DNA of 64,000 nucleotides from CAVSRC01 sp963830205 (GTDB lineage Bacteria; Pseudomonadota; Alphaproteobacteria; Rhizobiales; Kaistiaceae). Positions within the stretch are counted from its first letter, which is position 1; each line of letters begins with the position of its first letter. The stretch is from positions 17,281 to 81,280 of the forward strand of contig CAWHLP010000019.1 in the NCBI GenBank assembly GCA_963830205.1. The letters are read 5' to 3'. This document shows, piece by piece, positions 1 through 10,597 of this stretch. The notes below the pieces were generated by a model. The model did not search any database. It saw only the letters and a program-made list of their open reading frames with translations, and was not told the DNA's origin. A program made the position numbers and the translations under genes.

Positions 1-77
1 TGACTTGCATAAGAAGTAATCCAACACGGGCGTGGGCCTGGGGGCCGTCGCCGACTTACCAAGCTGGAGGGCTATCC

Positions 78-1098
78 ATGAGAGCTACCCTTGTATCAAT
101 CGCAGTCGGCGCCGTTGCTGCGCTTGTTGTCAGTTCTGCGAACGCAACGACGTTGGAAGACGTGAAGGCAAAAGGCTACGTCCAATGCGGCGTCAACACC
201 GGCCTGCTTGGCTTCGGCTCGACGGACGACAAGGGTGAATGGAAGGGCTTCGACGTCGACTATTGCCGTGCCGTGGCCACCGCCATCTTCAACGACCCCA
301 AGGCAGTCCATTTCACGCCGCTGACCGCCAAGGAGCGCTTCACCGCCCTGCAGTCGGGCGAGATCGACATGCTGGCCCGCAACACGACATGGACGATGTC
401 GCGCGACACCTCGCTCGGCCTGACCTTCACCGGCGTCAACTACTATGACGGCCAGGGCTTCATGGTGAAGAAGTCGCTCGGTGTCACCTCGGCGCTGCAG
501 CTCGGCGGTGCTTCGGTCTGCGTGCAGACCGGCACGACCACCGAGCTCAATCTTGCCGACTACTTCAAGCGCAACAACATGCAGTACAACCCGGTTGTCT
601 TCGAGCAGGTTCAGGAAGTGAACGCTGCCTATGAACTCGGGCCGTTGCGACGCTTACACCACCGACGCCTCGGGCCTCTACGCGACCCGCCTGGAGCTGA
701 CCAATCCCGACGACCACATGATCCTGCCGGAGATCATCTCCAAGGAGCCGCTCGGGCCGGTCGTGCGCCAAGGCGACGACCAGTGGTTCAACATCGTCAA
801 GTGGGTCGGGTTCGCGCTGCTCGACGCCGAGGAGCTTGGCGTCACCTCGAAGAACGTCGACGAGATGAAGACCAGCGACAACCAGGAGATCCGTCGCCTG
901 GTCGGCGTCGACGGCACGTTTGGCGAGTTGATCGGCCTGACCAACGACTGGGCGGCCAACATCATCAAGACCGTCGGCAACTACGGCGAGATCTTCGACC
1001 GCAATATCGGCGCTGATACGCCGCTCAAGATCGCCCGCGGGTTGAACGCGCTGTGGACGACGAAGGGCGGCATCCAATACGCGCCGCCGATCCGCTAG
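78..1098 (+). CDS. aapJ: AapJ, periplasmic general L-amino-acid-binding protein (one frame break)
   Basis: This is the solute-binding subunit of a polar amino-acid (PAAT-type) ABC transporter; it captures L-amino acids in the periplasm. The N-terminus has a signal peptide (about residues 1-23, ending SSANA). The mature start continues as KGYVQCGVNTG, which is typical of AapJ, and SGRCDAYTTDASGLY follows mid-protein. GGAGGG precedes the ATG. The frame breaks near 640: the N-terminal half runs from 78 and the remainder is read in the next frame to a stop at 1096-1098. Removing one base near GAACTCGGGC restores a protein of about 339 residues, normal for the family. It is the first gene of aapJQMP. 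The function is clear; I think the break is probably a sequencing insertion. Confidence 0.9.
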
Positions 1099-1149
1099 TC
1101 CGCTCGATCGCATCCGCCGGGCGGGCCGCCGAAGGCTCGCCCGTCAACC

Positions 1150-1171
1150 GGTAACCGGCAAAGCCGGTACC
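1150..1171 (+). promoter_or_regulatory. Intercistronic stem-loop between aapJ and aapQ
   Basis: An inverted repeat (GGT-A-ACCGGC, loop AAA, GCCGGT-ACC) lies in the gap between aapJ and aapQ, just before the aapQ ribosome binding site. Such hairpins between a binding-protein gene and its permease genes often stabilise the upstream mRNA or partly terminate transcription, so that more binding protein is made. There is no U-run, so it is not a simple terminator. The structure is visible; the role is inferred. Confidence 0.5.
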
Positions 1172-1188
1172 GCCAAGGGGTAGTGAAC

Positions 1189-2383
1189 ATGGCGGTTCAG
1201 GATGATGCGGCGAGGCTACCGCAGCAGCAATCGTCGCTTATCTATGACCCGAAATTCCGCGGCATCGTCTTTCAGGCGCTGTTGGCGATCGCCCTTGTCC
1301 TGTTCATCGGCTGGATCGCCTCCAACACCATCGACAACCTGCAGCGGGCGCATATCGCCTCCGGCTTTGGGTTCCTGTGGGCGCGGGCCGGGTTCGACAT
1401 CTCGCAGGCGTTGATCCCCTACAGCCCCGAGATGAGCTACGGCCGCGCCTTTCTGGTTGGCTTGCTCAATACCGTCCTGGTGGCGGCGCTTGGCATCGTG
1501 TTTGCCTCGGTCATCGGCTTCATGCTGGGCATCGCCCGCCTGTCGAAGAACTGGCTGATCGCGCAGATCGCCACCGTCTACATCGAGACGCTGCGCAACA
1601 TCCCCGTATTGCTGCAGCTTCTGTTCTGGTACAAGGCGGTGCTCTCCGTCCTGCCGGCGCCGCGTCAGGGCTTCAACCTGATCTTCGATGCCAAGCTCAG
1701 CAATCGCGGCCTGATCATCCCGCGCCCGATCTTCGCGGAAGGATTCTCCGGCGACCGGGATCGCCATCGGCGTCGCCATCGTCGTGATCGCCGTCCTGGC
1801 GCGCTGGGCGCATCGACGGCGGATGGCGACCGGTCAGGGCTTCCCGACCGCCAAGGTCGGCATCGTCATCCTGATCGTACTGCCGGCGATCGTCTTCATG
1901 GCGACCGGCATGCCGGCCGCGTTCGATTTGCCCGAACTCAAGGGCTTCAACTATGTCGGCGGGGCGCAGATCAAGCCCGAGTTCATCGCGCTCCTCCTCG
2001 GCCTCACCCTCTACACCGCGACCTATATCGGCGAGATCGTCCGCGCCGGCATCCTGGCGGTGGCCCATGGCCAGACCGAAGCCAGCTACGCGCTCGGCCT
2101 GCGGCCGGGGACGACGCTACGCCTGGTCATCATCCCGCAGGCGCTGCGCGTGATCATTCCGCCGCTGACCAGCCAGTACCTGAACCTGACCAAGAATTCC
2201 TCTCTCGCCGTCGCCGTCGGCTATCCCGACCTCGTCTCGGTATTCTCCGGCACGGTGCTCAACCAGACCGGCCAGGCGGTCGAGGTCATCTTCATCACCA
2301 TGCTGGTCTACCTCACCATCAGCCTGGCGACGTCGGGTTTCATGAACTGGTTCAATGAGCGCGTGGCGCTGGTGGAGCGGTAG
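1189..2383 (+). CDS. aapQ: AapQ, amino-acid ABC transporter permease (one frame break)
   Basis: Inner-membrane permease subunit of the general amino-acid transporter. The first part has a hydrophobic segment near residues 25-45 and then ETLRNIPVLLQLLFWY, the conserved PAAT permease start. The second part (frame beginning near 1784) carries the EAA-loop-like QTEASYALGLRPG and PQALRVIIPPLTSQYLN. The two halves are in different frames; the join is near 1745-1755 (GGATTCTCCGGCG), consistent with one extra base. The joined protein is about 397 residues, as expected. I prefer ATG 1189 to GTG 1183 because AAGGGG lies about 8 nt upstream of it. The gene ends 5 bp before aapM. Confidence 0.88.
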
Positions 2384-2388
2384 GTACG

Positions 2389-3947
2389 ATGGTTGACGAC
2401 ACCATCATGGACGACGGCGATCGGCGGCGGCGCACCACCCGCCACGGCGCCGCGGTCGAGCGCGGCTCGGCCGAGCAATTCGCCTATTTCCGGAGCGAGG
2501 AGGAGCCGACGCTGGCGCCGCCGCGCAACGAGGTCGGGGCGGTGGGCTGGCTGCGCGCCAACCTGTTCTCGTCGGTCACCAACACCATCCTGACCCTCAT
2601 CGGCCTCGCCCTGATCGTGTGGATCGTGCCACCGCTCTTCAACTGGGCCTTCGTCCACGCGGTGTGGACCGGCGACGCCGCGAGGACTGCATCGTGCCCG
2701 GCACCGGCGCCTGCTGGGCCTTCGTTGATGCCAAGTTCGCCCAGTTCATGTATGGCCGCTACCCGATCGACGAGCGCTGGCGCGTCAATCTCACCGGCAT
2801 CCTGCTGGTCGTCGGCCTCATCCCGATGGCCATCCCACGGGTGCCGTTCAAGCGCGAGAACGCCATCTACCTGCTGGCCATCTTTCCGATCGTCGCGCTG
2901 ATCCTGCTGACCGGCGGTCATTTCGGCCTGGCAATCGGCCTGATCGTCTCTGTGCTGGTCTTCGCCGGCATTGCCACCGGCCTCGTGGGAGGCGTTCTGG
3001 TCTCCTCGCAGGCCGGCCTGGTGGCGCGGGGCGCCACGGCCATCGCGGTGCTGGTGGTGGTCGGCTCCTTCTTCATTCCGGCTCCGCCGTTCGTCCTCTT
3101 CGGACAGACGGTGTCGGTGTTCGGAAGCGCGGCCTTGCTCGCCGCCGGCATTGCCGCGAGTGCCGGGCTGCGGGCCATCCTCGGCGCACCGGATCGTCCG
3201 GGCAGCGGCGCCGTGTGGATCATCTGGGCGCTTGCCTTCGGCCTGGTGGCGCTGCTGGTGCTGTTCTCCGTCAATTTCGGCCTGCCCTACGTCGAGACCC
3301 AGCTCTGGGGCGGCCTGATGGTGACCCTGGTGGTCGCCATCGTCGCCATGGTCTCGTCGCTGCCGATCGGCGTCCTGCTGGCGCTCGGCCGCCGCTCGAA
3401 CCTGCCGGTCGTCAAGTTCGCCTCGATCGTCTTCATCGAGTTCTGGCGCGGCGTGCCGCTGATCACCGTGCTGTTCATGTCGAGCGTCATGCTGCCGGTG
3501 TTCCTGCCGCCGGGGGTCAACTTCGACAAGCTGCTGCGCGCGCTGATCGGCGTCGCGCTGTTCACCTCCGCCTACATGGCCGAGACCGTGCGCGGCGGGT
3601 TGCAGGCGATCCCCAAGGGCCAGTACGAGGGCGCCAAGGCGCTCGGCCTGCCCTACTGGCGCATGATGCAGATGATCATCCTGCCGCAGGCGCTGAAGAT
3701 CGTCATCCCGGGCATCGTCAACAGCTTCATCAGCCTGTTCAAGGATACCAGCCTCGTGCTCATCATCGGGCTGTTCGACCTGCTCGGCATCGTCCAGCTC
3801 AACTTCACCGATTCGAACTGGGCCTCCTACAAGACGCCGGCGACCGGCTATGTCTTCGCCGCCTTCGTCTTCTGGCTGTTCTGCTTCGGCATGTCGCGAT
3901 ACTCCATGTACACAGAGCGCCGGCTCGATACCGGCTACAGGCGCTGA
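2389..3947 (+). CDS. aapM: AapM, amino-acid ABC transporter permease (one frame break)
   Basis: Second permease subunit of the Aap transporter. The N-terminal cytoplasmic tail is followed by membrane segments. The C-terminal half has FIEFWRGVPLITVLFMSS and the EAA-like QYEGAKALGLPYWRM, then ILPQALKIVIPGIVNSF, all PAAT permease signatures. The frame changes near 2680-2690: WTGDA is read from 2389, and REDCIVPGTGACWAFV comes from another frame. Here one missing base (GCN before CGCGAG) fits better than an inserted base. The joined length of about 519 residues is longer than AapQ, as is usual for AapM. It sits between aapQ and aapP in the same operon. Confidence 0.87.
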
Positions 3948-3962
3948 ACCAGGGAAGCTACG

Positions 3963-4758
3963 ATGAGTGAAACCGCCGCCACCCCCGCCGCTCCCGAACA
4001 TCCGCACATGGTCGTGTCGGACACCGACGTGGCCATCGAAATCAACGACATGAACAAGTGGTACGGCGACTTCCACGTTCTCAGGAACATCAACCTCAAG
4101 GTCATGCGCGGCGAGCGCATCGTCGTGTGCGGGCCGTCGGGCTCGGGCAAGTCGACCATGATCCGCTGCATCAACCGGCTGGAGGAGCACCAGAAGGGCA
4201 AGATCATCGTCGACGGCATCGAGCTGACCAACGACCTCAAGCGCATCGACGAGATCCGCCGCGAGGTCGGCATGGTGTTCCAGCACTTCAACCTGTTCCC
4301 GCACCTGACCATCCTGGAGAACTGCACGCTGGCGCCGATCTGGGTGCGCAAGATGCCCAAGAAGGAAGCCGAGGAGGTCGCCATGCGCTACCTCACGCGC
4401 GTCAAGATCCCCGAGCAGGCGAACAAATATCCCGGCCAGCTCTCAGGCGGCCAGCAGCAGCGCGTCGCCATCGCCCGCGCTCTTGTGCATGAACCCGCGC
4501 ACCATGCTCTTCGACGAGCCGACCTCGGCGCTCGACCCGGAGATGATCAAGGAAGTGCTCGACGTCATGGTCGACCTCGCCGAGGAGGGCATGACCATGA
4601 TCGTGGTCACCCACGAGATGGGCTTCGCCCGCCAGGTGGCCAACCGGGTCATCTTCATGGACGCCGGCCAGATCATCGAGCAGAACGAGCCCGAGGCGTT
4701 CTTCACCAACCCGCAGCACGACCGCACCAAGCTGTTCCTCAGCCAGATCCTGCATTAG
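3963..4758 (+). CDS. aapP: AapP, amino-acid ABC transporter ATPase (one frame break)
   Basis: ATP-binding subunit powering AapQM. Visible motifs are Walker A GPSGSGKST, the Q-loop region VFQHFNLFPHLT, signature LSGGQQQRVAIARAL, Walker B TMLFDEPTSALD and the switch histidine in VVTHEMG. The signature and Walker B lie in different frames; the break is near 4478-4485, between ARAL and CMNPRTML, consistent with one extra base. The restored protein is about 264 residues, normal for the family. The start has GGGAAG upstream. This is the last gene of the operon, followed by a palindromic repeat. Confidence 0.9.
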
Positions 4759-4770
4759 GGGGCTGGTGCC

Positions 4771-4843
4771 GTAGCCCGGATGGAGCGGAGCGCAATCCGG
4801 GGGCAAGGCTACCCCGCAATGCGCTTCGCTCCTTGCGGGCTAC
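4771..4843. repeat. Rhizobial-type palindromic repeat pair
   Basis: The segment opens with GTAGCCCGGAT and closes with GCGGGCTAC, and contains two internal inverted pairs (CCCGGAT/ATCCGGG and a CCCCGCA/TGCGGG pair). This fits the family of dispersed palindromic intergenic repeats seen in Hyphomicrobiales. It fills the gap between the convergent aapP and sulfurtransferase genes, where it could also act as a bidirectional terminator. The repeat-family assignment is from memory of the consensus. Confidence 0.6.
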
Positions 4844-4853
4844 GCTTGTTCTG

Positions 4854-5711
4854 TCAGCGGTCAGGACCGAGCCCGGTGGCGATGGGGGTGTCATCGCGGC
4901 CGCCCCATTCGGTCCATGAGCCGTCATAGACGGCGCTGGTGACCCCGATGGTGTCGAGCGCCAGCGTCAGGATGGTGGCGTTCACGCCCGAGCCGCAACT
5001 GGCGACGATCGGCCGGTCGAGGTCGACCCCGGCCCGCTCGAAGGCGGCGCGGATGGTGTCGGCATCGTTGAGGCGGCCGTTGGCGACGATTTCGGCCACC
5101 GGGACGTTGTAGCTGCCGGGAACGCGGCCCGACTTGACCCAGTTTCTCGGCTCCGGCACCTCGCCGCGGAAGCGCGGCGCCGGCCTGGCATCGACGAGCT
5201 GGAAGGCCTTCGCCGCGACCCCGGCGCTGACCTCCGCCATGTCGCGCACGGCCGAGGGGTCGAAACGGGCGATGAAGATGCGCGGCTCGCGGCTGACCGG
5301 CCAGTCGTTGACCAGGCGGTCGTCCGCCTTCCACGCCGGCAGGCCACCGTCGAGGACCACGACGTTCTCGGCGCCCATGATCTTGAACGTCCACCAGACG
5401 CGCGGCGACGAATAGATGCCGATGCTGTCGTAGCAGACGATGCGGCTGTCGTTGCCGATGCCGAGCGCCCCGACGGCCGCGGCGAACTCACCGGCCGAGG
5501 GCAGCATGTGGGGCAGGGGATTGGACGTGTCGGCGATGGCGTCGATGTCGAAGAAGACGGCGCCGGGGATGTGCTGGGCGTCGTATTCCTTGCGCGCGTT
5601 GCGCTCGCCACCGGGCAGATGCCAGCTCCCGTCGATGACGACGATGTCGGGATCGTTGAGGTGCTCGGCGAGCCAATCGGGGGCGACGAGCCAGCGGGAA
5701 CGGTCGGTCAC
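4854..5711 (-). CDS. sseA: 3-mercaptopyruvate/thiosulfate sulfurtransferase (rhodanese)
   Basis: A two-domain rhodanese of 285 residues that transfers sulfur from mercaptopyruvate or thiosulfate to an acceptor. The inactive N-terminal domain holds the conserved IPGAVFFDID. The catalytic C-terminal domain has LVDARPAPRF and the active-site loop SCGSGVNA, with cysteine near residue 240. CGSGV-type loops are typical of mercaptopyruvate sulfurtransferases rather than CRxGxR/T rhodaneses. The start is GTG at 5711, with the alaX stop a few bases upstream, so the two genes are probably cotranscribed. cysK follows in the same direction further upstream, which suggests a sulfur/cysteine context. Confidence 0.9.
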   Translation of the reverse strand: MTDRSRWLVAPDWLAEHLNDPDIVVIDGSWHLPGGERNARKEYDAQHIPGAVFFDIDAIADTSNPLPHMLPSAGEFAAAVGALGIGNDSRIVCYDSIGIYSSPRVWWTFKIMGAENVVVLDGGLPAWKADDRLVNDWPVSREPRIFIARFDPSAVRDMAEVSAGVAAKAFQLVDARPAPRFRGEVPEPRNWVKSGRVPGSYNVPVAEIVANGRLNDADTIRAAFERAGVDLDRPIVASCGSGVNATILTLALDTIGVTSAVYDGSWTEWGGRDDTPIATGLGPDR

Positions 5712-5714
5712 GGC

Positions 5715-6435
5715 TCAGCCCCCTTCCGCGAAGCGGATGCGCACGCGCCGGTTCTGGCGCCCCTTGCTTTCCATCTTGGCGATGACGAGCCGGCCGATCT
5801 CAGCGGTGGCGCGCACATGGGTGCCGCCGCAGGGCTGCAGGTCGATGTCGCCGATCCTGACCAGCCGCACGCGGCCGCTGCCCATCGGCGGCTTGACCTT
5901 CATGGTCTTGACCAGGCCCGGATTGGCGGCGAGTTCCTCGTCGGTGATCCATTCGTCGGCTGACCGGATAGTCGGCGGCGATCAGCGCGTTGAGGCGCTC
6001 CTCGATCTCCTCCTTCGCCGGCACCTCGCCGTCGATATCGAAATCGAGGCGGCCTTCCCCGGCGCCGATCGACCCGCCGGTGACCGGGAAGGGCAGCACC
6101 ACCGAGAGCAGGTGCAGGCCGGTGTGGATGCGCATGTGGCGATGGCGCCGCTCCCAGTCGAGCGCGGCGGTGAGCGTCTCGCCGGGTTCGGGCAGCGGCT
6201 CCGCATCGCCCGGAACGTGCACGACCTGGGCCTTGTCCTCGCCATAGACCGTGGTGGCGATGGCGATGTCGCCGCCGGCGCGGCGGAGCGTCCCGGTGTC
6301 GCCGGGCTGGCCGCCGCCGGTGGCATAGAACACCGTGCGGTCGAGCACGATGCCGCGGCGGTCGTTGACGGCGAGGACCGTCGCCTCGGTTTCGGGGAGA
6401 TAGGCGTCGCTGCGGAAGAGGAGTTCGGTGGCCAT
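5715..6435 (-). CDS. alaX: AlaX-like alanyl-tRNA editing hydrolase (one frame break)
   Basis: A stand-alone editing domain that hydrolyses mischarged Ser- or Gly-tRNA(Ala). The N-terminal part has TVFYATGGGQPGDTG and the zinc-binding HxxxH in MRIHTGLHLL. The C-terminal part, in another frame, has the second metal motif QPCGGTHV and ends MESKGRQNRRVRIRF. The frame changes near 5955, consistent with one extra base, giving about 239 residues as expected for short AlaX proteins. It lies between sseA and cysK on the same strand. Both metal-binding motifs are present, so function is likely retained if the break is an artefact. Confidence 0.87.
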
Positions 6436-6501
6436 TGCGATCGTCCGGGTGATGCGGTCGCCCAGACTAGCCGCTTGGCCCGACCCGACGCCAGCTTTCC
6501 G

Positions 6502-7537
6502 TCAGGCGAGCGGCGGCTTGATCGCGGCATTCGCCAGCCAGGCCGGCACCGGCAGGCCGCGTTCGCTGCAGGAAGGCCGGGTTGAAGAGCTTGGACTGGT
6601 AGCGCGTGCCGTGGTCGCAGAGCACGGTGACGATGGTGTGGCCGGGCCCGAGGTCGCGGGCGAGCCGGATGGCGCCGGCGACGTTGATGCCCGACGAGCC
6701 GCCGAGCAGCAGCCCCTCGTTCTCGGCGAGGTCGAAGAGGACCGGCAGGGCCTCGCTGTCCGGGACGATGTAGGGCTTCTCGACCGTGATGTCCTCGACG
6801 ATGGCGGTCGAGCGGCCGAGGCCGATGCCCTCGGTGATCGAGTTGCCCGGGCTCGCCTTGGCCGTTGCCGGTCGAGAACAGGCTCGCCATGGCCGCGCCT
6901 TCCGGGTCGGCGCAGCCGATGACGATGTCGGCCTTCTTTTCGCGGAGATACTGCGACGCGCCGGCGAGCGTGCCGCCGGTGCCGACCGAGCAGATGAAGG
7001 CGTCGATCCTGCCCTCCGGTCTGCCGCCAGATCTCCGGCCCGGTGGTCAGATAATGGGCCATGCGGTTGTCGCGGTTGTTCCACTGGTCGGCGAAGAGCA
7101 CGCCGTTGGGCTCGCCCGCGCGCAGCTTGTCGGCGAGGCGGCGGCCGATGTGCTGGTAGTTGTTGGGGTCGCTGTAGGGCTTGGCCGGCACCTCGACCAG
7201 CGTGGCGCCGGCCAGGCGCAGCGCCTGCTTCTTCTCCTCGCTCTGCGTCTCGGGGATGACGATGATCGTGCGGTAGCCGCGCGCCGCCGCGACCAGCGCC
7301 AGGCCGATGCCGGTGTTGCCGGCGGTGGATTCGACGATCAGCCCGCCGGGCTTCAGATCGCCGCGCTTCTCGGCCTCGAGGATCATCTGGCGCGGCGGCG
7401 CGGTCCTTGACCGACTGGCCGGGATTCATGAATTCGGCCTTGCCGTAGATGGCGCAGCCGGTGACCTCGGAGGCGTGGCGGAGGCGGATCAGCGGCGTGT
7501 TGCCGATGGCATCGACGACGGTGGCTTTGGCGTCCAT
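6502..7537 (-). pseudogene. cysK: Cysteine synthase A (O-acetylserine sulfhydrylase), four frame breaks
   Basis: PLP enzyme that makes cysteine from O-acetylserine and sulfide. The pieces, in order over three frames, are: IGNTPLIRLRHASEVTG with the PLP lysine in GQSVKDRAA; IVESTAGNTGIGLALVA; SVGTGGTLAG; KASPGNSITEGIGLGR; GGSSGINVAGAI; and the tail LPVPAWLANAAIKPPLA. Breaks fall near 7390, 7020, 6865 and 6560. Every one is consistent with one extra base, and between breaks the protein is perfectly cysteine-synthase-like with no internal stop in the correct frame. That pattern points to sequence error more than to decay. The length after repair, about 344 residues, is normal. Confidence 0.85.
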
Positions 7538-7636
7538 GGGTGAGCGACGGGTTGGGGAGCGTTGGCCGGCAAACTATTCGCCGGGCGCCATGCTTCAAGC
7601 ACGGCTGGGTCGTCAACTACGGGCTGGCCGAAACGT

Positions 7637-9168
7637 TCATCCCGCCAGACGGCGATTGCGCGATATTCGTTCCCTAGCGCCGCGGGATTGCTTTGAGGTT
7701 CGGCTGGTTGCCGCCAAGGCGCGCAAGCCGCCCGCGGCATCGCTCTGTTTCACTTTCGCAAAAGCCGCCAGCGCCCGCTCGCGCGCCAGGCCGTGGTCGA
7801 TCATCGGCAGCGGGTAGGTGGCGCCGAGACGCACCCCGGCGGCGGCCAGCACATCCTCAGGCGCATCCACGGCTTGTGGATGAATCTGTCGGGGAGGGCG
7901 GCGAGCTCCGGCACGAAGCGGCGGACATAGGCGCCGTCGGATCGAACTTCTCGCCCTGGAGGACGGGATTGAAGATGCGGAAGAAGGGCTGGGCGTCGGC
8001 GCCCGAGCCGGCCACCCATTGCCAGTTCATCGGATTGTAGGCCGGATCGGCGTCGACCAGCGTATCCCAGAACCATTCCTCGCCCACCCGCCAGTCGGCG
8101 AGCAGGTGCTTGGTCAGGAACGATGCGGTGATCATGCGGACGCGGTTGTGCATCCAGCCGGTCCGCCAGAGCTGGCGCATGCCTGCGTCGACGATCGGAT
8201 AGCCGGTCTGCCCCGCCGCCAGGCCCAGGCGTCCTCGGCATAGGTCTCGGCCCAGGGGAAATCGTCGAAGGCGGGCCTCAGGTTGCGTTCGGCAAGGTCG
8301 GGACGCTCGTGGAGCAGATGCCAGGCGAATTCGCGCCAGGCGAGCTCCGACAGGAACTTGTCGCAGGCGGGTTCGCCCGAGACGGCGTGCCACACCTGAT
8401 GGGGGCTGATCTCGCCAAAGCGCAGGTAGGGCGAAGAGGCGCGACGTCGCCTCGGCCACCGGCCGGTCGCGTTCCGCGGCATAGCGGTCGATGCGCGCCA
8501 CGAAAGCGGCCAGCGCTTCCGCCGCCGCCGGCTCGCCCGGCTGCCAGGCTTCGCGGATGCCTTCGGTCCACTCGTGCCCCACCGGAATGAGCTTCAGCGC
8601 CACCCTCCAGGTCGTCGCCCTGGGTCGGCACGCCCGCGGGGATTTGGCTCGGCGCGGGCAGGGGTTGGCGGGGGGTGCTGGCCTGCTCGAGCGCACGCCG
8701 GAAGGGCGTGAACACCTGGAAAGCGCCACCGCTGGCCGTGCGGATGGCTTCCGGTGCGAACAGCAGGTTGGCTTCGAAGGTGCCGACGACGATGCCGGTC
8801 TTGGGCAGTGCCGCGACGACCCGCTCGTCGAGCGCGCCCGCAGCGCCATAGCGCCGGTTCCAGTAGATGGCGGCGGCGCCGGTGGCCCGGGCAACCGCGG
8901 GAACCACCTTCTCGGCCGGGCCGCGGCGCAGGATCAGCCTCCGCCCGCTGGCGCCGAGGCGCGCGCCGAGGCTTTCCAGCGACTGGTGCAGCCACCAATG
9001 CGCCACGCCGCCAAGCGGGCGGATTTCCGGGCTTTCCTCGTCGTGGACATAGAGCAGGACGACCGGCGCACCGCGCCGGCAGGCGGCGGAGAGGGCCGGA
9101 TTGTCGGCAAGCCTCAGATCGTCACGAAACCAGACAAGCGTGGGTCCCTGCTCGACGATCCGAATCAT
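7637..9168 (-). pseudogene. phrB: Cryptochrome/photolyase-family DNA photolyase, about five frame breaks
   Basis: Deoxyribodipyrimidine photolyase (FAD, light-driven repair of pyrimidine dimers). The N-terminal antenna-binding domain starts GPTLVWFRDDLRLADNPAL. The catalytic FAD domain shows LRFGEISPHQVWH, LAWREFAWHLL, GYPIVDAGMRQLW, TGWMHNRVRM and FFRIFNPVLQGEKFDP, which include the FAD and DNA-lesion contacts. The pieces come from different frames, with shifts near 8600, 8440, 8240, 7940 and 7870. The start is ATG 9168. The IS5-family element is inserted 59 bp upstream of this start and may separate it from its promoter. Confidence 0.85.
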
Positions 9169-9347
9169 CTGGCACCCGTGGTGTCCACGCGACGGGCGCG
9201 CAACCGATTCGTGCAATTGTCACTAAGAGGCTGTTTCGAAAGGGGTTGAGTGGCGGGGCGTTAGAGCTGGCTCGGGAAAATTGAACGGGATGGATAAGTG
9301 AGATTTCTGCCTGACCGCGGCGTAGTTTGCCGCGAACAGGAGCGACC

Positions 9348-9662
9348 ATGACCAAGAGACCGCGCCGGAACCACAGCCCGGCTTTCAAAGCGAGGGTGGC
9401 TGTGGACGCCATCAAGGGCGAGAAGACACTGGCCGAATTGGCCGAACAGTACGACGTTCACCCAAATCAGATCACGACTTGGCGCTCGCAACTCCTGGAA
9501 GGAGCAGCCGGGGTTTTTTGTGGTGATGCGAAACCCAATTCATCGGCTTCCCCGATCGACGTGAAAACGCTGCATGCGAAGATCGGGGAACTGACTTTGG
9601 AACGGGATTTTTTGTCCGGCGCGCTCGGGAAAGCCGGACTATTGCCGAGCGCAAAACGATGA
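9348..9662 (+). CDS. IS3-family transposase OrfA (HTH protein)
   Basis: About 104 residues. The N-terminus is MTKRPRRNHSPAFKARVAVD, followed by a helix-turn-helix (KTLAELAEQYDVHPNQITTW) that binds the element ends, then a C-terminal leucine-zipper-like helix (IGELTLERDFLSGALGKAG). AGGAG lies upstream of ATG 9348. The last codons overlap orfB by 4 nt (ATGA). IS3 elements usually make the active OrfAB fusion by -1 frameshifting; here only a short A run (GCAAAACGATGA) is present, so stop-start coupling is the alternative. Confidence 0.9.
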   Translation: MTKRPRRNHSPAFKARVAVDAIKGEKTLAELAEQYDVHPNQITTWRSQLLEGAAGVFCGDAKPNSSASPIDVKTLHAKIGELTLERDFLSGALGKAGLLPSAKR

Positions 9663-10492
9663 TCGACCGGAGCGATGACTTGCCGGTGAGCCGGCAGGCG
9701 AAGGCTCTCGGGATCAGCCGGGGTAGCGTCTATTATCTGCCCCGGCCGGTGTCGGCCGACGATCTGGCGCTGATGCGGCGGATCGACGAATTGCATCTTG
9801 AGCTTCCGTTCGCGGGCAGCCGGATGCTGCAGGGCTTTCTCGTCCGCGAGGGATACAGGATTGGCCGTCGACACGTCGCCACGCTGATGAAGCGGATGGG
9901 CATTGAGGCGCTCTACCGCCGGCCAAACACGTCGAAGCCGGCGCCGGGACACACGATCTTCCCCTACCTCTTGCGCAAGCTGCCGGTGAGGCGGCCCAAT
10001 CAGGTCTGGGCGACGGATATCACCTATATCCCGATGGCGCGTGGCTTCGTCTATCTGGCGGCCGTCGTCGACTGGTTCAGCCGGAAGGTTCTGGCCTGGA
10101 GGTTGTCGATCACGCTGGATGCGGCCTTCTGCATCGAGGCGGTCGAAGAAGCAATTGCGCGATACGGCAGGCCCGAGATCTTCAACAGCGATCAGGGTTC
10201 GCAGTTCACCAGCACCGCCTTCACCGGGCTTCTGATGAAGAACCGGATCAAGATCAGCATGGATGGGAAAGGCGCCTGGCGGGACAATGTCTTTGTCGAG
10301 CGCCTGTGGCGGACAATCAAATACGAGGAGGTCTACCTACGGGCCTATGCCAGCGTACCGGAGGCGCGGGCCTCAATTGGCCGATACATCGATGGCTTCT
10401 ACAACGTCAGGAGGCCGCATGCGAGCCTTGACCGGCAGACGCCGGACGAGGCCTACTTCAATCCGCCGCAGCCAATCCCGACTGCGGCATAA
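9659..10492 (+). CDS. IS3-family transposase OrfB (DDE integrase domain)
   Basis: 277 residues with an intact retroviral-integrase-type core. An HTH_21-like region (SRMLQGFLVREGYRIGRRHV) is followed by the DDE catalytic residues: D in VWATDITYIP, D in IFNSDQGSQFTS and E in NVFVERLWRTIKYEEVY. The C-terminus is YNVRRPHASLDRQTPDEAYF, characteristic of the family. No frame break is seen, so this copy may still be functional. It overlaps orfA by 4 nt. Confidence 0.93.
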   Translation: MIDRSDDLPVSRQAKALGISRGSVYYLPRPVSADDLALMRRIDELHLELPFAGSRMLQGFLVREGYRIGRRHVATLMKRMGIEALYRRPNTSKPAPGHTIFPYLLRKLPVRRPNQVWATDITYIPMARGFVYLAAVVDWFSRKVLAWRLSITLDAAFCIEAVEEAIARYGRPEIFNSDQGSQFTSTAFTGLLMKNRIKISMDGKGAWRDNVFVERLWRTIKYEEVYLRAYASVPEARASIGRYIDGFYNVRRPHASLDRQTPDEAYFNPPQPIPTAA

Positions 10493-10597
10493 CCGAGGCA
10501 GAAATCCACTTAACCGCAGCCACAAGGCTGTTCAAACAAACCGAGCCACTTCTGTTGGATAATTCCAGCAGGTTGTCGAGACCGAGCTGGAGGCATC

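Larger units (their letters stand above)
9291..10518 (+). mobile_element. IS3-family insertion sequence (orfA + orfB)
   Basis: It contains the two-ORF IS3 arrangement. The ends are imperfect inverted repeats: TAAGTGAGATTTCTGCC at the left (9295-9311) against the complement of GGCAGAAATCCACTTA at the right (10497-10512), extending outward to TG...CA. The length is about 1.23 kb, normal for the family. I see no convincing 3-bp target duplication, so the exact ends are uncertain by a few bases. It is inserted in the leader of the IS5-family element, upstream of that element's transposase. Confidence 0.75.

Noticed and set aside
78..1098. Programmed frameshifting as an explanation for the aap breaks
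   Set aside because: No slippery heptamers or stimulatory structures are seen at the break points, and breaks occur in each gene of the operon. Indel errors explain them better. The A7 site in the IS5-family transposase at 24059 is the exception.
2484..4304. 606-codon minus-strand frame across aapM/aapP
   Set aside because: Composition is dominated by Asp, Gln, His and Arg, and conserved AapM/AapP motifs lie on the other strand.
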